From positions 1 through 64,000 of the forward strand of contig JAIUPL010000017.1 in the NCBI GenBank assembly GCA_020160935.1: a stretch of 64,000 nucleotides of DNA. The letters run 5' to 3'. The translations under genes and the position numbers were made by a program. How positions within the stretch are numbered: the stretch's first letter is position 1; each line of letters starts with the position of its first letter. The notes under the pieces were generated by a model, which did not search any database, was not told the origin of the DNA, and worked only from the letters and a program-made list of their open reading frames with translations. This stretch comes from Bacteroidota bacterium (GTDB lineage Bacteria; Bacteroidota; Bacteroidia; Chitinophagales; Saprospiraceae). Positions 44,518 to 52,839 of the stretch are shown here, piece by piece.

Positions 44518-44856
44518 TCAGTCTTTCAATAAAAGGCTTTCAACTTCGGTTTTCAGGATGGGCAAATGTTTTAGAATAATACTCCAGATCATCGCTTCAT
44601 CCACTTTGTCATACCCATGAACAATATTGTTTCTTGTGCCAATAATTTGTCGGGCATTGCTAATTGGAAAATCATCCTGCACATCCAAAATTCGCCTGGT
44701 TGCTTCTCCAATCACCTCTATTTCTCGTTCTATGGCTTTTCGCAACATTCGACTGTTTTGAAAAGAACTGAAGTCTCTTTGTTCTCCCAGATAATTATCA
44801 ATGGCATTGATTGAATCAAGAATCTGAGATAAATACAGATAAATTTTTTCATCCAT
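44518..44856 (-). CDS. hepT: HepT-like HEPN toxin (DUF86), 112 aa
   Basis: The start at 44856 (MDEKIYLYLSQILDSI) overlaps the MntA stop by 8 bases; an in-frame ATG at 44886 is less likely. It is all-helical, with the active-site motif RNNIVHGY, i.e. RX4HXY of HepT ribonucleases. In the characterised MntA-HepT systems the antitoxin adds AMP to this Tyr and so silences the RNase. The ending is TEVESLLLKD. The stop is 3 bases before nuoD's ATG. The pair is AT-rich relative to nuoC and nuoD. Confidence 0.92.
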   Translation of the reverse strand: MDEKIYLYLSQILDSINAIDNYLGEQRDFSSFQNSRMLRKAIEREIEVIGEATRRILDVQDDFPISNARQIIGTRNNIVHGYDKVDEAMIWSIILKHLPILKTEVESLLLKD

Positions 44857-45151
44857 ACAACAAAACTTTTTGCTGTTCAATCGCACGAATGAAATATGGG
44901 TTCGCCAATGAATTGATAGTGACCAAGTCTACTTTTCGATTAAAAATGGATTCAAACGCTGATTGTAAATCGAAATAATTGTCAGCATAATCCATCAGAT
45001 CGATATGGCCAAACTCTACCAACAAATCCACGTCACTTTTTTCTGAAAACGATTCCTGTGTAATCGAACCAAACGCCCAAAGATGCTTGACCTTGTACTT
45101 GTCGCAAGCACTTTTTATCTGAGGCAATTTTGATTGAAAAATCGCTTTCAT
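44849..45151 (-). CDS. mntA: MntA-like minimal nucleotidyltransferase antitoxin, 100 aa
   Basis: A DNA-polymerase-beta-like nucleotidyltransferase with GSX10DXD: GS in WAFGS, then ITQESFSEKS, then DVDLLVEF. The two Asp residues bind the metal. Characterised members AMPylate the HEPN partner. It lies 19 bases after nuoC and overlaps hepT by 8 bases, so the pair is translated in sequence. It is inserted between nuoC and nuoD. Confidence 0.92.
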   Translation of the reverse strand: MKAIFQSKLPQIKSACDKYKVKHLWAFGSITQESFSEKSDVDLLVEFGHIDLMDYADNYFDLQSAFESIFNRKVDLVTINSLANPYFIRAIEQQKVLLYG

Positions 45152-45170
45152 ATATTATTTTTTACTCGGT

Positions 45171-45701
45171 TCAATCAAACTCCCGACCCTCATGCCCGTC
45201 CCGCCCAAAGAAACGGTCGTCCTTATCGGTGCGGGTGCCGTCTTCCATCCGGTATTCTTTTCGGAGCGGGAACACGTCGAGGTCATCCACATTCAGGATA
45301 CGGCGCAAATCGGGGTGACCTGCAAACTGCACGCCGAAAAAGTCGTATTCCTGGCGTTCCATCCAGTTGGCTGTAGGCCAAACACTGGTAGCGCTTGGAA
45401 TCACCGGATCGGCGATCGGGAAAAATACCTTGATGCGGAACCGGAAATTGTGCACCATGCTGTGCAGGTGATACACTATACACAATTCGCGGCCTGCGTC
45501 ATTCGGATAATGCACGGCATTGAGCGTGGTCAGAAAACCCACCTGCAATTCGGGGTCTTCCTTTACAAAATGCAGCATATCCTGAATGTGCTCCCGGGTG
45601 GTTTCCAGGGTCAGCATTCCGTACGGCGTGCTGTGCGCTACAATGGCTCCCGGAAATCGGCGCTCGATAGCGGCCAGCACAATATCGTTGTTCAAGTTCA
45701 T
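45171..45701 (-). CDS. nuoC: NADH-quinone oxidoreductase subunit C, 176 aa
   Basis: 30-kDa peripheral subunit of complex I with no cofactor. The signature is VWPTANWMERQEYDFFGVQFAGHPDLRRIL, followed by DVFPLRKEY. A separate NuoC polypeptide, as in most Bacteroidota, ending GREFD. It starts 36 bases after nuoB; the MntA/HepT pair follows. Confidence 0.96.
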   Translation of the reverse strand: MNLNNDIVLAAIERRFPGAIVAHSTPYGMLTLETTREHIQDMLHFVKEDPELQVGFLTTLNAVHYPNDAGRELCIVYHLHSMVHNFRFRIKVFFPIADPVIPSATSVWPTANWMERQEYDFFGVQFAGHPDLRRILNVDDLDVFPLRKEYRMEDGTRTDKDDRFFGRDGHEGREFD

Positions 45702-45737
45702 TATTCAGATGCTTGCAAATGCCTGAAAAACAGGCAA

Positions 45738-46280
45738 TTAATCAAGTTCGATTTGATATTTCGCCAGCAGGTGCTGGTATTCAGGCGAGTAGCGACGGCG
45801 CAGCGGCTCGTTTTTCACCAGTTCCTGGATTTTCATGACGCCATCGATGATTTGCTCCGGGCGTGGCGGGCAACCCGGCACATACACGTCTACTGGAATC
45901 ACTTTGTCGATGCCCTGCAAGACGGAATAGGTGTCGAAAATGCCACCCGAACTTGCGCAGGCGCCTACAGCAATCACCCATTTGGGTTCCGCCATTTGAA
46001 TGTACACCTGACGGAGGATAGGGCCCATTTTTTTGGCAATGGTACCCATCACCATCAGGAGGTCGGCCTGACGGGGCGAAAACGACAGGCGTTCCATACC
46101 GAAACGCGCCAAGTCATAGTTGGTGCCCATGGTGGCCATAAATTCGATACCGCAGCAAGAGGTAGCAAACGGCAAAGGCCAGATGGAGTTGGCACGTGCG
46201 ATACCCACCGCTTTACTCAGCGAGGTAGCGAAAAAACCTTCGCCTCCGTAGCCTTCCGGCATTTCTGCAATATTTGCCAT
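45738..46280 (-). CDS. nuoB: NADH-quinone oxidoreductase subunit B, 180 aa
   Basis: Carries cluster N2, the last [4Fe-4S] cluster before quinone. Its four ligands are C42 and C43 ([10 protein letters not shown]), C108 (GACASSGG) and C137 (PGCPPRPE). It is adjacent to nuoA and nuoC as usual. A 59-bp-arm inverted repeat occupies the gap to nuoA; its near end is about 30 bases before the ATG at 46280. Confidence 0.97.
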   Translation of the reverse strand: MANIAEMPEGYGGEGFFATSLSKAVGIARANSIWPLPFATSCCGIEFMATMGTNYDLARFGMERLSFSPRQADLLMVMGTIAKKMGPILRQVYIQMAEPKWVIAVGACASSGGIFDTYSVLQGIDKVIPVDVYVPGCPPRPEQIIDGVMKIQELVKNEPLRRRYSPEYQHLLAKYQIELD

Positions 46281-46310
46281 AATTCAGTTTTTAATGATGA
46301 AAGGTGAGTA

Positions 46311-46440
46311 GTGAGTGGTGAGTAGTGAGTGGTGAGTAGTGAGTAGTGAGTAGTGAGTGGTGAATTTTTCATAAGATTTTTAAAAATTCACTATTCACTA
46401 TTCACTATTCACTATTCACTACTCACTATTCACTACTCAC
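46311..46440. repeat. 59-bp-arm inverted repeat between nuoA and nuoB
   Basis: Arms 46311-46369 and 46382-46440 are built from GTGAGTAGTGAGTGG units and CACTATTC units. They face each other over all 59 positions: 51 Watson-Crick pairs and 8 G/T pairs, with a 12-base loop. The nuoA stop codon (46437-46439) is in the right arm. On the nuo transcript the eight G/T positions become C/A mismatches; on a plus-strand RNA they would be G-U pairs. Confidence 0.93.
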
Positions 46441-46799
46441 TTATCCCACTCAAACGCGCCTTTGCGCAGCACGTAGTAAAACCCGATCAGGAATACGGCT
46501 ACGAACATCAGCACGGCAAAAAAGCCGTCGAAACCCATGGCCCTGAAATTCACGGCGTAGGGATAAAAAAAGATGACTTCCACATCGAAAAGCACAAACA
46601 GGATGGCCGTCATCAAATATTTGATGGAAACCGGCATCCGGGCATTGCCTTGGGATTCGATACCACATTCAAAATTTTCATTCTTTTTGGCGTTTTTACG
46701 GCGAGGGCCCAGCATTGGAACAAAAATAAGTACCAATGCCACAAACCCCAGCGCCACAAGCGCCTGCATGATAATGGGAAAATATCCGGATGGTTCCAT
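46437..46799 (-). CDS. nuoA: NADH-quinone oxidoreductase subunit A, 120 aa
   Basis: First gene of the complex I locus: a three-helix membrane subunit. The start at 46799 (MEPSGYFPIIMQALVALGF) is chosen because the frame up to 46913 would overlap the promoter box and adds non-family sequence. Conserved NFECGIESQGNARMPVSIKY, then LFDVEVIFFYPYAV. The stop codon TGA is part of the tandem repeat. The -7 box lies at 46890-46897. Confidence 0.96.
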   Translation of the reverse strand: MEPSGYFPIIMQALVALGFVALVLIFVPMLGPRRKNAKKNENFECGIESQGNARMPVSIKYLMTAILFVLFDVEVIFFYPYAVNFRAMGFDGFFAVLMFVAVFLIGFYYVLRKGAFEWDK

Positions 46800-46889
46800 A
46801 AACGTTCTGATATCTCTTTTAAACAGTGCCAAACAAGCAGGGTTCACATCAAAAATTACAAATACTGTTTCCCCTATCTCTGTGCAGCG

Positions 46890-46897
46890 CAAAGGTA
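46890..46897 (-). promoter_or_regulatory. -7 promoter box ahead of nuoA
   Basis: On the minus strand the sequence is TACCTTTG followed by CGCTGCAC, a perfect TAnnTTTG match, 90 bases before the nuoA ATG. It is the likely main promoter of the nuo locus. No TTG at the ideal -33 spacing is visible. Confidence 0.55.
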
Positions 46898-47020
46898 TCA
46901 AAAAGCCCTTCAAACTTTGTTAACTATAAATTGTAGTTCTGACACTTAGTGCTGCTATTTGGAATTTTTCCACGATAATTGTCCGAAATGTTCAACATTT
47001 GCGCTAAACTTGTACAGTAC

Positions 47021-47785
47021 ATGAGCCGTCTTTTTTTGTATGCCTTTCCAATTGTCCTTTTTTCGGGCCTCTTTCTAAACACTTCCTGCAAACGAACCGT
47101 AAAAACACCCGATCCGGCCGAACTGGCCAAGCGCCAGCATTTCTCTGTCGGGTACGGTACACCCATGATCGACGGTAACGGAACAGATGATGCCTGGCAA
47201 CAGGCCGAATGGCTGCCGCTCGATCAGTTGTGGATCGGGAAAATGCCCGATTCCAGCGATTACAAAGGCCGTTACAAACTCCTCTGGGATGAATACAACC
47301 TGTATTTGCTGGCTGAAATCACCGACGATACCCTGATCGATTTTCATACCGACGGGCTGGAGCATTTCTGGGACGACGATTGTCTGGAAATATTTGTGGA
47401 TGAAGATGCCGTCGGTGGCGATCATCAGTACAACTATACAGCATTTGCCTACCACATTGCGCTGGATGGCAAAGTTGTCGACACGCGCCCCAACCACCAT
47501 GCGGGTTATTTCAACGACCACTGTATCAGCCGGCGGGTCACGACGGGCAATACTTCCGTTTGGGAGGTGGCCATCAAACTTTTCGATGATTCGTACGAGG
47601 AAGACGGCGATAATATCCCTAAATCCCTTCAGGCAGGTAAAAAAGTGGGCTTTGCCCTCGCATATTGCGATAATGACCACTCGCCCGAGCGCGAAAATTT
47701 TATGGGTAGCGTGCTGGTAGAAGGCGAAGACAAAAACCAGGGCTGGAAAAATGCCAGTATTTTTGGTGTACTGGAGTTGCAGTAA
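47021..47785 (+). CDS. CBM9-like (DOMON-type) lipoprotein, 254 aa
   Basis: The ATG at 47021 gives a short lipoprotein signal, MSRLFLYAFPIVLFSGLFLN, with lipobox NTSC. An in-frame ATG at 46988 would add 11 residues. The body matches family 9 carbohydrate-binding-like domains: MIDGNGTDDAWQQAEWLPL, YKLLWDEYNLYLLAEITDD, FWDDDCLEIFVDEDA, WEVAIKLFDD and a final NMG-like stretch. Such domains bind sugars or haem and sit on outer-membrane or periplasmic lipoproteins. It is divergent from nuoA and upstream of the gluconate genes. A long G/T-rich repeat starts right after its stop, so co-transcription with gnd is possible. Confidence 0.82.
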   Translation: MSRLFLYAFPIVLFSGLFLNTSCKRTVKTPDPAELAKRQHFSVGYGTPMIDGNGTDDAWQQAEWLPLDQLWIGKMPDSSDYKGRYKLLWDEYNLYLLAEITDDTLIDFHTDGLEHFWDDDCLEIFVDEDAVGGDHQYNYTAFAYHIALDGKVVDTRPNHHAGYFNDHCISRRVTTGNTSVWEVAIKLFDDSYEEDGDNIPKSLQAGKKVGFALAYCDNDHSPERENFMGSVLVEGEDKNQGWKNASIFGVLELQ

Positions 47786-47790
47786 ATGTG

Positions 47791-47959
47791 TGTTTTTGTG
47801 TTTTGGTGTTTTTGTGTTTTTGTGGTGCGTTGCTTTTGGTAATTGTGGTAATTCAGGCCTTTAAATCATAGATGCCGGGCGCGAAGCCCCTCCAAAACAC
47901 AAAAACACCAAAACACAAAAACACCAAAACACCAAAACACAAAAACACAAAAACACCAA
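47791..47959. repeat. Inverted GTGTTTTT / AAAAACAC arrays before gnd
   Basis: A perfect 30-bp inverted repeat links 47791-47820 with 47894-47923. The right-hand array continues with more aaaacacc units to 47959, 23 bases before gnd's ATG. The left array starts 5 bases after the CBM9 lipoprotein's stop codon. An open frame reading this array into gnd would encode a Lys/Thr/Pro repeat and is not taken as coding. Confidence 0.92.
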
Positions 47960-47982
47960 TTCATCTTCAAAACTCAATCCTC

Positions 47983-48882
47983 ATGCAAATCGGTCTGATT
48001 GGCCTCGGAAAAATGGGCTACAACATTGCCCTGAACCTCAGAAACCATGGCCATTCGGTAGTGGCGCACGACGTTTCTGCTGAATTAACGGCTCGTATCA
48101 GCACAGAAGAAGGCATCGACACCGGCGATTCGCTCGAAAGCCTGTGTCGCAAATTGCAAGGCCGTCGGGTGATCTGGCTGATGGTTCCCGCCGGTGAAAT
48201 CGTCGACGAAGTGCTCAATGCGCTGACACCGCACCTCTCGCCAGGTGATATTGTCATCGATGGCGGCAATTCCAATTTCAATGACACCTTGCGGCGCTAC
48301 ACCGTATTAAAAGGAATGGAAATCGATTTTCTGGACTGTGGCACCTCGGGTGGCACCTCCGGCGCCCTGAACGGCGCTTGCACCATGATTGGCGGGGAAA
48401 GGGAGGTGTACGATTATTGCAAAACCGTGTTCGACGATATTTCCCTGCCTGGTGGAACCCTATATGTAGGCGCACCGGGCGCCGGGCATTTTACCAAAAT
48501 GGTACACAATGGCATTGAATACGGTATGATGCAGGCCATTGCCGAGGGGTTCGAAGTGCTGGAACATTCGCAGTACGACATTGATTATCACAAAGTTGCT
48601 CAACTTTGGAACCACGGCTCGGTGGTGCGCTCCTGGCTGATGGAACTCACCGCCAACGCTTTTTCCAAAGATCCGCACCTCGATTCTATCCGCGGCGTGA
48701 TGCACTCCTCCGGTGAAGGTAAATGGACGCTAGAAACGGCCCTCGATCTCGGCGTTCCAACGCCGGTTATTGCCCTGTCGCTGATGATGCGCTATCGCTC
48801 GCAGCAGGCCGATACTTTTTCCGGAAAGGTAGTGGCGGCGTTGCGCAACGAATTCGGCGGGCACGCCGTGGAGCGGAAATAA
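47983..48882 (+). CDS. gnd: 6-phosphogluconate dehydrogenase, decarboxylating, short form, 299 aa
   Basis: Oxidises and decarboxylates 6-phosphogluconate to ribulose-5-phosphate. N-terminal Rossmann motif GLIGLGKMGYNIA; Asp at the end of strand 2 (VVAHDVS) suggests NAD+ rather than NADP+, as in the short ~300-residue enzymes. Substrate/catalytic motifs: DGGNSNFNDT, LDCGTSGGTSGA and KMVHNGIEYGMMQA (catalytic Lys). The start at 47983 gives the family N-terminus. It is the first gene of a gluconate operon with gntP (34-base gap) and gntK. Confidence 0.95.
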   Translation: MQIGLIGLGKMGYNIALNLRNHGHSVVAHDVSAELTARISTEEGIDTGDSLESLCRKLQGRRVIWLMVPAGEIVDEVLNALTPHLSPGDIVIDGGNSNFNDTLRRYTVLKGMEIDFLDCGTSGGTSGALNGACTMIGGEREVYDYCKTVFDDISLPGGTLYVGAPGAGHFTKMVHNGIEYGMMQAIAEGFEVLEHSQYDIDYHKVAQLWNHGSVVRSWLMELTANAFSKDPHLDSIRGVMHSSGEGKWTLETALDLGVPTPVIALSLMMRYRSQQADTFSGKVVAALRNEFGGHAVERK

Positions 48883-48916
48883 GAAACTGTTTTAATCACC
48901 CTAAATTGAAAACGCC

Positions 48917-50245
48917 TTGATCCTGTTACTTCTCAGTATTGCCCTTCTGCTGGCGCTGATCATTTTTGTTCGACTCAATGCTTTTATGGCATTGATAATC
49001 AGCACGTTGTTTGTAGGAGTATTCAAAGGAATGTCGCCTGTTGACTTGATCAAATCAATACAGAACGGCATTGGCAGCACGCTGGGAGGCCTCGTGATGG
49101 TATTGGCCTGCGGCGTTATTTTGGGCAGCGTGCTGGCGGAAACAGGCGCTGCGCAGGTAATTGCCCAGCGTTTGTTGCGCGTTTTCGGGCCTTCACGTGC
49201 CAATCTGGCTATCCTCAGCACCGGATTTGTGGTGGGCATCGCCATGTTTTACAATGCAGGATTTATGGTGCTGGCGCCGCTGGTTTTTACGGTCAATGCC
49301 GTTTCCGGACAGCCGCTGGTGCCGCTGGCTATTTCGATGGCAGCACCGTTGTCGGTCACACATGGTTTTTTGCCGCCTCACCCGGGGGCAACGGCAGTGG
49401 CCAATCTTTTTGGCGCCGACATGGGCCGAACGCTGTTATTCGGACTGGCGCTGGCCATCCCTTCTATTTTAGTGGCGGGCCTCTTTTTCCCTTCCTTTTT
49501 AAAAAAAATACCGGCAAAACCGCCTGCAGGTCTGTTTCAGGTCAAAGAATTTGCACCAGAATCACTGCCCGGCTTTCCAAAAAGTCTGCTGGTGGCGCTG
49601 ACGCCCGTGGTGCTAATGGCATTTTCCACGGTAATGGAACTGAATTACCCGGATGCAGATCAAACATTTCCCTGGCTTGCTTATGCAGGCGATCCCGGAA
49701 TAGCCATGCTGATTTCTGTGTGCCTGGCATTGCTCCTGTTGAGCAAAAACCCTTTGTCGCCCAATCCTAATTTCATGACGGCGAGCGACCTGCTCGATCG
49801 CTCCGCTACTGCTATGGGCGCCGGTGCGTCGCTGATGCTGGTAGTGGCTGCCGGAGGCGCTTTCAAGCAGGTGTTGGTAGACAGTGGTATTGGCAAGGAA
49901 TTGGCTGCACAACTGACCGATGCGCCTGTGTCGCCACTGGTGTTGGGCTGGAGTATTGCCACGCTGCTGCGTATTGCCGTTGGTTCGGCCACGGTAGCGG
50001 GTATGACAGCAGCAGGCATTGTTCAGCCCTTGGTTGCTGCTGGGGGCGTTTCACCTGAATTGATGACACTGGTAGTGGGCGCTGGCAGTCTCATGTGTTC
50101 GCATGTCAATGACACTGGATTCTGGATGTTCAAGGAATGGTTTGGTTTGAGTCTGCGGGATACATTTCGATCCTGGACGCTCATGGAAACGATTATCGGT
50201 GTAATGGGCCTTCTCGGCGCCCTTTTCCTCGACCTACTCTTCTAA
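48917..50245 (+). CDS. gntP: Gluconate:H+ symporter (GntP family), 442 aa
   Basis: Inner-membrane permease with about 12-14 helices, importing gluconate or a related sugar acid. Family features: GLVMVLACGVILGSVLAETG, FYNAGFMVLAPLVF, APLSVTHGFLPPHPGATAVA and the final HVNDTGFWMFKEWFGLS. There is no ATG near the N-terminus; the frame opens with TTG at 48917 (TTG ATC CTG), which I take as the start. The nearest in-frame ATG is well inside the first helices. It lies between gnd and gntK, which fixes gluconate as the likely substrate. Confidence 0.95.
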   Translation: MILLLLSIALLLALIIFVRLNAFMALIISTLFVGVFKGMSPVDLIKSIQNGIGSTLGGLVMVLACGVILGSVLAETGAAQVIAQRLLRVFGPSRANLAILSTGFVVGIAMFYNAGFMVLAPLVFTVNAVSGQPLVPLAISMAAPLSVTHGFLPPHPGATAVANLFGADMGRTLLFGLALAIPSILVAGLFFPSFLKKIPAKPPAGLFQVKEFAPESLPGFPKSLLVALTPVVLMAFSTVMELNYPDADQTFPWLAYAGDPGIAMLISVCLALLLLSKNPLSPNPNFMTASDLLDRSATAMGAGASLMLVVAAGGAFKQVLVDSGIGKELAAQLTDAPVSPLVLGWSIATLLRIAVGSATVAGMTAAGIVQPLVAAGGVSPELMTLVVGAGSLMCSHVNDTGFWMFKEWFGLSLRDTFRSWTLMETIIGVMGLLGALFLDLLF

Positions 50246-50246
50246 C

Positions 50247-50274
50247 TCACCACTCACTACTCACCACTCACTAC
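50247..50274. repeat. CTCACCA/CTCACTA tandem array between gntP and gntK
   Basis: Four 7-base units (ctcacca, ctcacta) follow the gntP stop codon by one base and end 7 bases before gntK's ATG. Unlike the other stop-anchored arrays, the C/A-rich strand is the coding strand here. There is no G/T-rich partner arm within this gap. Confidence 0.8.
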
Positions 50275-50281
50275 GCGCACC

Positions 50282-51730
50282 ATGCTTTTCGCTTTCGACA
50301 TTGGAACCACCAACGTTAAAGCCGTTGTTGTCAGCGATAGAGGTGAGGTATTGGCACACGCCGAACGGCAAAATACGACTCTGGCCCGGCAGCCAGGATG
50401 GCAGGAGCAGAATCCTGTACATCTCTTGCAAAACTTGCTGGATGTGCTGGTAGAGGCCTGGGAAACAGTGCGCGGAAAAGAACGACTTCATGGAATGGTG
50501 TTTTCGTCGGCCATGCATGGGTTGATTGCCCTGGATAATGATGGTAATCCATTGACCAACATATTGTTATGGTCCGATGCACGAGCCGGAAAGATGGCCC
50601 AGGCCCTCAGAAACACCCCGGAGGGGATGAATTTGTACGAGCAAACCGGCGTACCAATCCATGCGATGTCGCCCCTTTGTAAAATAGTATGGTTACGAGA
50701 AAATATGCCAGCACTTTTTGCCCGTACCCGTCGGTTTTCTGATTTGAAATCCTGGCTGTGGAACGCGTTGACAGGAGAATTTACTTCCGATCTGTCCGTA
50801 GCCTCTGCCAGCGGGCTGCTGAATATCCATCAAAAAAACTGGGATGAACAAGCGCTTTCTTTTGCTGGAATACTGCCCGATGCCTTGCCATTACTGGCGC
50901 CTCCATCGCACCAGCGTACTTTATTGCCCGATTTAGCCGCCCGCATTGGAGTACCCCCAGATACCCCGCTTTTCATAGGAGCCAGCGACGGCGCACTAGC
51001 CAACATGGGTTCGGATGCTACGCAGCCCGGCCAGGTTGCCATTACGATTGGAACGAGTGCTGCTATTCGGACCGTAATGCCACAGGCTGTGCTCGACAAA
51101 CAAATGCGCACCTTTTGTTACTGTATCGATGAAAACAGGTACATCGTTGGTGGTGCCAGCAACAACGGCGCCAATGTGATAGAGTGGCTCCGAAATGCTG
51201 TTTTTCAATCGCATTTGCCTGCATCCGATTTTATTGATCAAGCAGGCCAAACGCCACCTGGAAGCGATCAACTATTGTTGTTACCGTATTTGTTGGGCGA
51301 ACGGGCGCCTTTGTACCTGAGCAACATTCGCGGCGGTTTTTTCAACCTCTCCGCCAGGCACACGCAGGCGCATATGGTGCGTGCCGCTTTGGAAGGTGTG
51401 CTTTTTAATGTAAAAATGATAGCAGAAGCCCTCGAAACGCATGGCCCTATCGACACCCTGCATGCCGGCGGCGGTTTCTCTCGCAGTGCACTTTGGGTAC
51501 AAATACTGGCAGATATTTTTCAAAAACCGGTCATCATCTCCGATGAACGCATCGATGCTTCCTTGCTGGGAGCGCTGCACCTGGCGGCAGAGGTGTTGCA
51601 GTTGAACATTCCGTTGCATACCAACAACGCACGACGCATCGAACCGGATAAAAGTTGTGCAGGCATTTACACATCGGCCTATGCATTATTTAAAATGCAG
51701 GTAGAAAAAGAAGTGACAACGATCACCTGA
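50282..51730 (+). CDS. gntK: Gluconokinase (FGGY family), 482 aa
   Basis: Phosphorylates gluconate to 6-phosphogluconate with ATP in the cytosol, supplying gnd. FGGY-kinase features: FDIGTTNVKAVVV (phosphate loop 1), SSAMHGLIALD, WSDARA, GASDGALANMGSDA (catalytic Asp region), TIGTSAAIR, LGERAPLY and the C-terminal GGGFSRSALWVQILADI. The full length fits the family; other FGGY sugars are possible by sequence alone, but the operon with gntP and gnd settles gluconate. Start at the ATG at 50282, after the short tandem array. Confidence 0.94.
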   Translation: MLFAFDIGTTNVKAVVVSDRGEVLAHAERQNTTLARQPGWQEQNPVHLLQNLLDVLVEAWETVRGKERLHGMVFSSAMHGLIALDNDGNPLTNILLWSDARAGKMAQALRNTPEGMNLYEQTGVPIHAMSPLCKIVWLRENMPALFARTRRFSDLKSWLWNALTGEFTSDLSVASASGLLNIHQKNWDEQALSFAGILPDALPLLAPPSHQRTLLPDLAARIGVPPDTPLFIGASDGALANMGSDATQPGQVAITIGTSAAIRTVMPQAVLDKQMRTFCYCIDENRYIVGGASNNGANVIEWLRNAVFQSHLPASDFIDQAGQTPPGSDQLLLLPYLLGERAPLYLSNIRGGFFNLSARHTQAHMVRAALEGVLFNVKMIAEALETHGPIDTLHAGGGFSRSALWVQILADIFQKPVIISDERIDASLLGALHLAAEVLQLNIPLHTNNARRIEPDKSCAGIYTSAYALFKMQVEKEVTTIT

Positions 51731-51770
51731 AATGTGCTGAGCCTGGCTGCAATTTTCGCTGCATTTGCGC

Positions 51771-51778
51771 TACTTTTG
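51771..51778 (+). promoter_or_regulatory. -7 promoter box of folD
   Basis: TACTTTTG followed by CGGCC, the same extended box as at gapA, the EEP gene and fabH. It is 26 bases before the folD ATG at 51805. CTG at 51747-51749 is at most a weak -33 partner (21-base gap). Confidence 0.65.
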
Positions 51779-51804
51779 CGGCCTCATTCTGACGATATTT
51801 ACCC

Positions 51805-52689
51805 ATGATTTTACTCGACGGAAAATTGCTTTCCGACAATATCAAATCCGAACTCGCAGTGGAGGTCGATCTGTTGCGCGAACGCGGAAATAAAATTCCC
51901 CATTTGGCTGCCGTACTCATTGGCGAAAACGCCGCCAGTCAGGTGTATGTACAATCCAAAATCCGCTCCTGTGAGCAGGTTGGTTTCAAAAGCACCCTCA
52001 TTCGTCGTCCAGCAGATACCACCGAGGCAGAAGTGTTGTCGATCGTGCAAAGCCTGAACGAAGACCCCGATGTCGATGGCTTTATTGTGCAATTGCCATT
52101 GCCCAAACATATCAACGAAGAAAAAATCACCCTGGCAATCGACCACCGCAAGGATGTGGACGGATTTCACCCGGTCAATTTTGGCCGTATGGCCCAGGGT
52201 CTACCGGCATTTTTACCGGCTACTCCCTACGGAATCGTGGAGATGTTGCGCCGATACAATATTGAAACTGCCGGAAAACACTGCGTGGTAGTAGGCCGCT
52301 CCAACATCGTGGGTACACCTATCAGCATCCTCTTGTCGCGTAAGGGGTATCCCGGCGACTGCACCGTGACGCTCACGCACTCGCGCACGAGTGACCTGGC
52401 AGGCGAAGTACGCCGCGCCGATATTGTGGTAGCAGCCATTGGTATCCCGCAATTTATCAAAGGCGACTGGGTAAAAGAAGGAGCGGTAGTGATAGACGTA
52501 GGCATCAACCGCATCGAAGATGCTTCACGGAAATCGGGAACACGGCTGGTTGGCGACGTCGATTTTGAGGCTGTGGCGCCCAGGTGCAGCCATATCACGC
52601 CGGTGCCGGGTGGGGTAGGGCTGATGACCGTTACTGCTTTGCTGATGAATACTTTGAAGGCTTGTAAAAAGGAAATTTACCCGAATTGA
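51805..52689 (+). CDS. folD: Bifunctional methylenetetrahydrofolate dehydrogenase/cyclohydrolase, 294 aa
   Basis: Interconverts 5,10-methylene-, methenyl- and 10-formyl-tetrahydrofolate, providing one-carbon units. Conserved motifs: [17 protein letters not shown] with the catalytic Lys (K52), [27 protein letters not shown], the cofactor loop [17 protein letters not shown] and the ending [18 protein letters not shown]. It has its own promoter box (51771-51778) and lies alone, convergent with the coiled-coil protein gene. Confidence 0.97.
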   Translation: MILLDGKLLSDNIKSELAVEVDLLRERGNKIPHLAAVLIGENAASQVYVQSKIRSCEQVGFKSTLIRRPADTTEAEVLSIVQSLNEDPDVDGFIVQLPLPKHINEEKITLAIDHRKDVDGFHPVNFGRMAQGLPAFLPATPYGIVEMLRRYNIETAGKHCVVVGRSNIVGTPISILLSRKGYPGDCTVTLTHSRTSDLAGEVRRADIVVAAIGIPQFIKGDWVKEGAVVIDVGINRIEDASRKSGTRLVGDVDFEAVAPRCSHITPVPGGVGLMTVTALLMNTLKACKKEIYPN

Positions 52690-52716
52690 GCAGGTATCCC
52701 CCCCTCTTTTCTCCAT

Positions 52717-52756
52717 AAAAAAACGAGCGACACAGCCTTTCGCTATGCCGCCCGTT
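52717..52756 (-). terminator. Rho-independent terminator of the coiled-coil protein gene
   Basis: On the minus strand aacgggcggca (52756-52746) pairs with tgtcgctcgtt (52732-52722), with two G-U pairs. The stem is followed by a run of T (A-run 52717-52721 on the plus strand). It is positioned for the leftward gene ending at 52839; in the folD direction it lacks a T-run. Confidence 0.75.
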
Positions 52757-52804
52757 AGAATATTGCAAACAGGGTGTTCCTTCCTTATTTATTTGACAGT
52801 CTCG

Positions 52805-52839
52805 GATGACTGTCGACTGATGACTGTCGACTGTCGACT
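52805..52839. repeat. GACTGTCGACT direct repeats at a stop codon
   Basis: The 14-base unit gatgactgtcgact occurs at 52805-52818 and 52819-52832, followed by a partial copy (gtcgact). The array abuts the stop of the coiled-coil protein gene. Each unit contains the palindrome gtcgac. Confidence 0.75.

Noticed and set aside
35480-45151. The toxin-type genes considered as a phage-defence island
   Set aside because: They are scattered singly through an intact respiratory operon, with no integrase, restriction, CBASS, retron or Cas gene nearby; toxin-antitoxin modules explain them.
47872-47982. N-terminal extension of Gnd through the AAAAACACC array
   Set aside because: The 37 added residues are a Lys/Thr/Pro/Asn repeat encoded by the tandem array, and the Rossmann motif starts right at the ATG at 47983.
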